Shown piece by piece: positions 53,625 to 58,970 of a stretch of DNA of 58,970 nt. The translations under genes and the position numbers were made by a program. The notes under the pieces were generated by a model. It saw only the letters and a list, made by a program, of their open reading frames with translations, made no database searches and was not told the origin of the DNA. The stretch is taken from assembly GCA_902493585.1 (NCBI GenBank), contig CABUPZ010000009.1, forward strand, positions 1 through 58,970. The letters run 5' to 3'. The DNA comes from an uncultured Fusicatenibacter sp. (lineage in GTDB: Bacteria; Bacillota; Clostridia; Lachnospirales; Lachnospiraceae). Within the stretch, counting starts at the first letter, position 1; every line of letters starts with the position of its first letter.

Positions 53625-54651
53625 CCTGCTGCCTCCTTCTGAACTTCACGCTTTCTCCACGGATCATACTTCCTTCTACAATCCGTATTCCTTGCGGTTT
53701 CTTCTTCCCTTCTATACGATGAATCATGGTATGGATGCTGAGCCGAGCGAGGACCTGTTCATCATTCTGATACGTGGAAAGCTGTCTTTCTCCGCTGGCA
53801 TCAGGCGGATAATTGTCAAATCCGACTACTGATATATCCTCCGGCACCCTCATTCCACGCTCCTTAAGCTTACGAATAACGACAAACGCCGTCCTGTCAC
53901 AGTTGCACACAAATCCCTGAGGCAGTTTCTCCGGCAGCTGAGGATTCAGATCAAACACTTCACCGGTGCTGTCTCTATCCGGAATAATATTGTACTTTGC
54001 ATCCTCGATTCTCGCTCTCTCAAGAGCTTTGCAATATCCGAGATATCTGTCCGTAATATTCTTCGTGGCGTTGATTGTTCCCACAAAAGCCAGATCTCTG
54101 ATTCCTTCTTTGATCATCAGTCTTGTCATCTGCTCCATCCCGCCAAACCCGTCGGTTACGATATAATCCATATCTTCATATACATCATAATAATCCACAC
54201 ATACAATCGGCACATTTTTGTACTCTCCGCGTACAGCGTCGATATATCCTTTTTTCATTTCACCGATCAATATAACACCTTCAACCTCACAGCCCTGAAA
54301 GGCGGAAAACTTTTCCTCCAGATTTTCCTTTTCCTGCGAGGCAACCTCAAGCATTGTCAGACTCCCCCGCTTCATGGCCTCCTGGGAAATGTTCTTGTAT
54401 ACTTCCATATAGAAAGACGGGAACTCTCTCACATACCGTTCTGCCACAATAGCACCGATAATGTGAGAATCTCGGGTCTTTTTTTCCCTTTGTACGCTGT
54501 GGTATCCCAGCTCCTTAGCTGTTCGGGTAATCTTCTCCCGCATCTCATCGCTAACACCTTTCTTTCCTTTAAGAGCATTGGATACTGTAACAATGCTCAC
54601 ACCCAGCTTTTCCGCAATGTCCTCCAGTTTCACTTTCTTTTTCTCGACCAT
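53617..54651 (-). CDS. LacI-family regulator, copy 2
   Basis: About 344 residues. Helix-turn-helix LEDIAEKLGVSIVTVSNALK and hinge GKKGVSDEMREKITRTAKEL, then the ligand domain (IIGAIVAERYVREFPSFYME, GVILIGEMKKGYID, DISVVGFDNYPPDASGERQL). ATG 54651 gives the usual short tail before the DNA-binding domain. The alternative ATG at 54684 adds a very basic MERKRKRRKKD segment and would overlap the GH36 stop as TAATG. Paralogue of the adjacent LacI; both lie in the GH36 operon. Confidence 0.9.
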   Translation of the reverse strand: MVEKKKVKLEDIAEKLGVSIVTVSNALKGKKGVSDEMREKITRTAKELGYHSVQREKKTRDSHIIGAIVAERYVREFPSFYMEVYKNISQEAMKRGSLTMLEVASQEKENLEEKFSAFQGCEVEGVILIGEMKKGYIDAVRGEYKNVPIVCVDYYDVYEDMDYIVTDGFGGMEQMTRLMIKEGIRDLAFVGTINATKNITDRYLGYCKALERARIEDAKYNIIPDRDSTGEVFDLNPQLPEKLPQGFVCNCDRTAFVVIRKLKERGMRVPEDISVVGFDNYPPDASGERQLSTYQNDEQVLARLSIHTMIHRIEGKKKPQGIRIVEGSMIRGESVKFRRRQQDV

Positions 54652-54683
54652 GTCTTTCTTTCGCCTCTTTCTTTTCCGCTCCA

Positions 54684-56870
54684 TTACACTTCCATAATCT
54701 CAATCAGCCTGCTCTTAAAATCCCCGAACTCAGACGGAATACGCATTCCTGCCCGCATCAGCGTGCTGCCGGCATACGTTTTCTTCCCGACAATATAACG
54801 TTTCTCCGGATCCAACCCGGCAAGCCTTACAAATCTACTCTTGAAATTTGCCCGCGCTATTACCTGTACATAGAACATAAGCGCCCTGCTCTTATCTTTC
54901 TCCACAATGATCCAACTGTCATAATATCCATTATCAGATACAGATGCCAGACGGTAATAGTCACCCTCACGAATCAGATCATTATATCTGTGATACTTTT
55001 CAACTTGTACTTTCACCTGTTTTTTTTCTTCATCTGAAAGCTTAGTAATATCCAGCTCATATCCGAATGTTCCCAGGAGAGCCACATCCCCTCTTGTCTC
55101 AAAAGGAGTCACCCTTCCCACTGCATGGTTCGGGCACACACTGACGTGCGCTCCCATGGCTGACACTGGATAAACAAGAGCTGTTCCTTCCTGAATCGCT
55201 AGACGCTCTATAGCATCTGTATCATCCGAGCACCAGATCTGGGGGCTGTAATAAAGCATTCCTGCATCAAAACGTGCACCGCCGCCGGAACAGTTTTCCA
55301 ACAGAATCCCCGGAAAATCCGTGATCAGACGTTCCTGCATCCGATACACTCCGAGTACATATCTGTGAGACAACTCACCCTGACGGTCCGCAGGAAGACC
55401 ATAGCTCCCAAGCGTGGTGAGCTGACGGTTCATGTCCCATTTTACATAGGAAATATCCGCACTTTTCAGGACATCTGAGATCATTTCATAGATTCCATCC
55501 ACGACTTCTTTCCTTGAAAAATCAAGTACATACTGGGCGCGGCTCTGAGTAATGTCTCTGCCTGGAATCTGAATCGCCCAGTCAGGATGTTTCCTGTACA
55601 ATTCTGACTCTGGAGATATCATCTCGGGCTCTACCCATATTCCAAACTTCAGACCTAGTTTTTTTACATTTTCCACCAGTTCATGGAGACCGCCCCTTAT
55701 CTTTTCCTCATTGACATACCAGTCCCCAAGAGAGCTGTCGTCAAGATTCCTCTTTCCGAACCAGCCGTCGTCCATGACAAGCATTTCAATTCCTAGTTTA
55801 GCGGCATCTTTCGCAATTTCGAGAAGCTTTTTCTCATCGAACTCAAAATATGTTGCCTCCCAGTTATTGATCAAGATCGGGCGTTTTTTGTGGAGATACG
55901 GACTTCTGATCAGATGTTCTCTGTAAAGATCATGAAATGTCCTTGTCATCTTCCCCAACCCTTCAGAGGAATAGACCATAACCACTTCCGGAGCGGTGAA
56001 CCGCTCTCCCGGTTCTAACTTCCATGTAAATTCCTCCGGATGAATCCCCATGCTCATCCTTACCGAATCAAACTGGCTCTTTTCTGCCTGTGCAATAAAA
56101 TTTCCTGAATACACAAAATTCATTGCATAAACCTCTCCGGTATTCTGAGTTGTCTCCGGAGTTACAAGTGCCAGAAACGGATGCTCCTGATGACTAGATT
56201 CTCCCTTAAACGAGGCAATGTTTTGTCTGCCATACCCAAGAGGCACCCTCTGGATATGCCGCTCTCTTGCCCAGGAACCGGTCAGACTGATCACTTCAAA
56301 ATTACGGTCATCTATGTCCAGACAGGCAGAGAGAACCTTTTCTATATAGAATGGTTCCCCTCCCTCATTCTCAATAAGGACAGATCGAGTAAGTGCATCC
56401 ACACCTTCAAACACAGAGTACATAAGAGTGACCTTCATGCCGAGCAGGCTATCACGACAGAAAATATTAAGTGTACTGCAGTCCGCATCTCCTCCCCATG
56501 TAGCAGGAAGGCCTTCAAGTGCCGGTTTTCCAGCTGTGATCGTGTATCCTTCATAACATAATTCGCTTGCCCGATGTCCTTTCAAGCTCCGGACACTAAG
56601 GGCGCTCTCCCTGTAGTCTCCCATTCCAGTCTCAGGATATTCCATAGGAGCACAGTCAAAAAACGCTCCGGTTTCTCTTTTGTTAATTGAGGGCGTAAAC
56701 GGAGCTTCGTCTTCACGTAGCAGATATCGGATATCAGTATCTTCCAGTTTTGCTCCATAATACAGGTGTTCGACATACCGCCCGTCTACTATCGCAATTC
56801 CATAACTTGTATTCTCAGTATTCAGCAAAAACACATTATTCTTCTCATCAGCATGAATCATAGTAGCCAT
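54684..56870 (-). CDS. GH36 alpha-galactosidase
   Basis: 728 residues. N-terminal beta-supersandwich (to about 320), TIM barrel with LGIEMLVMDDGWFGKRNLDD, nucleophile Asp in SYVKWDMNRQLT and acid/base Asp in IWCSDDTDAIERL, then a C-terminal beta domain. GH36 enzymes remove alpha-1,6-galactose from galactomannan oligosaccharides and raffinose-type sugars. No signal peptide. First gene of a GH36-lacI-lacI transcript, coupled to the regulator by a one-base overlap. Confidence 0.94.
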   Translation of the reverse strand: MATMIHADEKNNVFLLNTENTSYGIAIVDGRYVEHLYYGAKLEDTDIRYLLREDEAPFTPSINKRETGAFFDCAPMEYPETGMGDYRESALSVRSLKGHRASELCYEGYTITAGKPALEGLPATWGGDADCSTLNIFCRDSLLGMKVTLMYSVFEGVDALTRSVLIENEGGEPFYIEKVLSACLDIDDRNFEVISLTGSWARERHIQRVPLGYGRQNIASFKGESSHQEHPFLALVTPETTQNTGEVYAMNFVYSGNFIAQAEKSQFDSVRMSMGIHPEEFTWKLEPGERFTAPEVVMVYSSEGLGKMTRTFHDLYREHLIRSPYLHKKRPILINNWEATYFEFDEKKLLEIAKDAAKLGIEMLVMDDGWFGKRNLDDSSLGDWYVNEEKIRGGLHELVENVKKLGLKFGIWVEPEMISPESELYRKHPDWAIQIPGRDITQSRAQYVLDFSRKEVVDGIYEMISDVLKSADISYVKWDMNRQLTTLGSYGLPADRQGELSHRYVLGVYRMQERLITDFPGILLENCSGGGARFDAGMLYYSPQIWCSDDTDAIERLAIQEGTALVYPVSAMGAHVSVCPNHAVGRVTPFETRGDVALLGTFGYELDITKLSDEEKKQVKVQVEKYHRYNDLIREGDYYRLASVSDNGYYDSWIIVEKDKSRALMFYVQVIARANFKSRFVRLAGLDPEKRYIVGKKTYAGSTLMRAGMRIPSEFGDFKSRLIEIMEV

Positions 56871-57075
56871 CTCCTATTTAAGCAAAATAAATATATTTTA
56901 ACTCTATTTTTAATTATTTTTTTGCATTTGTCAATATGTTTTAGCCTCCTTTTCTAATATTAGTAAATGAATTGGTCTTTACCTTCATCTTTAGAAACAT
57001 TCGTTTGATAAGCAGAACACCCTCTTCCTATATAATGAGTTTTAACTTTTGGAATCTTTAATAGGTAAAAATATT
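56871..57075. other. AT-rich promoter region of GH36
   Basis: About 80 percent A+T. A minus-strand TTGACA (about 56934-56929) is the best -35 candidate for the GH36 transcript; no convincing -10 at the right spacing. No gene or terminator seen in the remainder up to the CHAP remnant. Confidence 0.35.
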
Positions 57076-58131
57076 TTAAAGTGCTAGCTGACCATATCCT
57101 ATAATCTGAATATTTTGAATACTATATGTATGTTGCCATACTCCCCGGACACACTCCCCATTTACCCTCATGCTTGTGTTTCCTTCAATCGTATAGACAA
57201 CACCATTTTCACATTTTTCTACAATCGCTACATGATCCGGCACTTCGTCACCATCCCAGTCAAAGAAAACCAGAGCTCCTGCAGTAGGCGTACTTCCTGA
57301 CACCTGCCATTTCCCATGATTCTGGAACCATGACATTCCATCGGAACACAAAGAAATTCTTGGCATTGCTCCGCTCTCGATCAAACCGGCCTGCTCGCCG
57401 CACCAGCTCACAAAGCAGGCGCACCACTCCTGATAGGAAGTAAACCCGTATCAGCTCCAATATTTCTGTCCGTCACTGACTCCGACTTCATTCTGTGCAA
57501 TCGTCACGATCTGTTGATTTCCGAACAATCCGGCGAATATATTCCCTCCGGAATAGTATCTCTGCACATGGGGAACGTACTCAGGATCTCCGTATCCCGA
57601 CCATCCATGAGCTACCGCCTGTTGCTGACTGAATTCCAAAGTATTCTCCAGACTGTATCCCCCATAGTTCGTGAGTGCCCATCCTATGTACCCGTTTCCG
57701 TAATTGTATCCCTGCCAACTAAGTTGGAGCCTGCCCAGATCAAACGGACTTTCGCACCCGGTCAGCTCCACACAGTCTGCATGGGGTCTGTGCCTCTGCC
57801 TCCACTCTCCTGCATCATGATTGCCTGGATAGAGGCAACATATTCCGGAATCCCATACTGGGACGCATTCTTCCGGCTGGATTCCCGGCTCTCTTTGTTG
57901 TTCCACTCCTGAAGAATATATCCCTGTGGGTGGTTCTGCGGATTGTCTGTCTGGAAAGCTGCCTGTATCATTCTGCGTTTTCTCGGAATATCCTGTATAA
58001 GCAGACTTCTCCCAGCATTTTCTGGCTGTTCTCTGAACCGTCTTTTTCCCAACTCCCCATGCCGCACGAGCACCTGTATCTTCTGTCCGCTCTATCCCGC
58101 TCTGCAGACGGTCACCTGCCTCTTCCGACAT
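57076..58131 (-). pseudogene. Lysozyme/CHAP cell-wall hydrolase of integrative elements (CD1108-like), broken
   Basis: Such proteins open the cell wall for conjugation. The C-terminal CHAP domain is readable (CACFVSWCGEQAGLIESGAM with catalytic Cys, DEVPDHVAIVEKCENG with His, TIEGNTS). An in-frame TGA (about 57448-57450) replaces the Trp expected in WSWYGF and splits it from the lysozyme-like part (SPFDLGRLQLSWQGYNYGNG). Further upstream the lysozyme catalytic segment (ASIQAIMMQESGGRGTDPMQ) is in another frame and about 30-40 residues after it are missing. At least three lesions; no start with a proper ribosome site. Confidence 0.85.
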
Positions 58132-58132
58132 A

Positions 58133-58333
58133 GACTTTCCTTGTCCTGCAGATTATTGGAAACATTCTTTTACCGCCGATGTAGCCGTTGAAAATACTGC
58201 CTCCAACGCCCTGCTGCAGAAACTTGGATTCCACATCTGGAAATCCGGCAACACCTTCCAAAAATCCGGAACCGACCTTGTCGATCCGAAATACACTTAC
58301 CGGCTGGATATCACCCCAACTGCCGCCCCATAA
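58133..58333 (+). pseudogene. C-terminal remnant of a GNAT acetyltransferase
   Basis: The plus strand encodes DVAVENTASNALLQKLGFHI followed by WKSGNTFQKSGTDLVDPKYT and YRLDIT, ending at TAA 58333. ENTASNALLQKLGF is the acetyl-CoA-site helix and final strand of GNAT enzymes. Everything N-terminal is gone; the join with the CHAP remnant lies near 58131. A terminator follows directly, as it would behind the intact gene. Confidence 0.65.
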
Positions 58334-58337
58334 ACCA

Positions 58338-58407
58338 GAAACCGGCAGACACGGTGCCGTACACGCCATTCCCTGGCTGCTGTACGGTACGGCGTCTGCC
58401 GGTTTTC
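58338..58407. terminator. Terminator hairpin between GNAT remnant and galE
   Basis: AAACCGGCAGAC and GTCTGCCGGTTTTC form the base of a long stem, with an inner TGCCGTACA/TGTACGGTA pair. A- and T-rich flanks allow use in both directions. Confidence 0.75.
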
Positions 58408-58425
58408 TCTATTTCGTCCGCTTAT

Positions 58426-58970
58426 TTATTCTTCGTAACCATTTGGATTTTTGGTCTGCCAGTTCCAGGAATCCGCACACATCTCCTCGATGCCGTACTC
58501 AGCTTCCCATCCCAGCTCTTTCTTGGCTTTGTCACATTTGGAGTAGCAGGTTGCAATATCTCCCGCACGGCGTGGCTTAATCTCATATTTCAGCGGATGT
58601 CCGCACGCCTTCTCAAACGCGTGAATGACTTCCAGAACGCTGTAGCCTTTTCCGGTTCCCAGATTGTAAACGGAAACGCCTTCTTTGTCCGCCAGTTTCT
58701 GAATCGCTTTCACATGGCCGCGTGCCAGATCCACCACATGGATGTAATCACGCACACCGGTTCCGTCCGGAGTGTCGTAATCGTTTCCGAATACTCCGAT
58801 GCAGTCCAGTTTACCGATCGCTACCTGCGCAACATACGGAAGCAGGTTGTTCGGGATTCCTTTCGGATCCTCTCCGATCAGTCCGCTCTTATGCGCGCCG
58901 ATCGGATTGAAGTAGCGCAGCAGCATGATGCTCCATTCCGTATCGGAAACGAACACGTCGCTTAAGATCC
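58426..58970 (-). CDS. galE: UDP-glucose 4-epimerase (partial, N-terminus outside window)
   Basis: C-terminal about 181 residues of GalE, which interconverts UDP-glucose and UDP-galactose in the Leloir pathway. The frame is open to the window edge. LRYFNPIGAHKSGLIGEDPK, GIPNNLLPYVAQVAIGK, DGTGVRDYIHVVDLARGHVK and VYNLGTGKGYSVLEVIHAFE are hallmark GalE segments. The NAD-binding Rossmann part and YxxxK site lie beyond the edge. Could process galactose released by the GH36 enzyme, but it is outside that operon. Confidence 0.95.
   Translation of the reverse strand, partial: ILSDVFVSDTEWSIMLLRYFNPIGAHKSGLIGEDPKGIPNNLLPYVAQVAIGKLDCIGVFGNDYDTPDGTGVRDYIHVVDLARGHVKAIQKLADKEGVSVYNLGTGKGYSVLEVIHAFEKACGHPLKYEIKPRRAGDIATCYSKCDKAKKELGWEAEYGIEEMCADSWNWQTKNPNGYEE

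Noticed and set aside
57448..57450. In-frame TGA in the CHAP gene as a selenocysteine or recoded codon
   Set aside because: The family has Trp here, other frameshifts are present in the same gene, and no SECIS-like hairpin follows; simple decay is more likely.
58435..58446. Possible further copy of the 28-bp palindrome (GTAACC...)
   Set aside because: Only the outer six bases match and it lies inside galE coding sequence.
1..58970. CRISPR array, rRNA or tRNA genes
   Set aside because: No regularly spaced repeat-spacer series and no cloverleaf or rRNA segment was found; gaps between genes are mostly short.

Overview
The window looks like a chromosomal segment of a Gram-positive gut anaerobe of the Lachnospiraceae (Roseburia/Blautia/Dorea-like). 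This is inferred from Firmicutes-type gene content and regulation: T-box leader on thrS, infC leader attenuator, HprK, GGAGG ribosome sites, DUF1540, YesL and GH130/CE17 genes. No species name can be fixed from the sequence alone. No rRNA, tRNA or CRISPR array was seen.

Region 1 (1-11972) is housekeeping: the 5' part of infC-rpmI with an AUU-started infC and a leader attenuator, two tiny membrane-protein genes, a decayed gene, a DUF1540 protein, htrA behind an 11-bp-periodic operator array, thrS with its T-box, an unknown eight-helix membrane protein, an alanine/glutamate-rich repeat protein, an S66 carboxypeptidase, luxS, a DUF4173 protein and a DUF2975/XRE regulator pair. A degenerate IS3 copy follows (about 12.0-13.1 kb).

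Region 2 (13169-27362) continues with a PNPOx-like protein, Xaa-Pro aminopeptidase, GreA, an L,D-transpeptidase, a YigZ protein, a class A PBP, glucokinase, HPr kinase, UvrC and FtsH. Region 3 (27429-30977) is a scar: an internally deleted FtsX-type permease gene, a dead insertion sequence with perfect 12-bp ends, and an XRE regulator.

Region 4 (31170-56870) is the centrepiece: a 25-kb beta-mannan (galacto/glucomannan) utilisation locus. A lipoprotein binding protein and two permeases import mannooligosaccharides. CE2 and CE17 esterases deacetylate them and GH36 removes galactose. GH130_2 phosphorolyses mannooligosaccharides, the epimerase plus GH130_1 handle mannobiose, and GH1, GH2 and GH113 trim the rest. 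A phosphomutase takes mannose-1-P to mannose-6-P. A single polypeptide fusing phosphomannose isomerase to a ROK sugar kinase would bring free mannose and mannose-6-P to fructose-6-P. Two LacI regulators lie behind GH36, and a divergent YesL gene faces the transporter promoter. A GH9 gene in the locus is broken. A 154-bp highly folded element sits in the middle of the operon.

Region 5 (57076-58970) holds a ruined lysozyme/CHAP gene of integrative-element type, a GNAT acetyltransferase remnant and the 3' part of galE.
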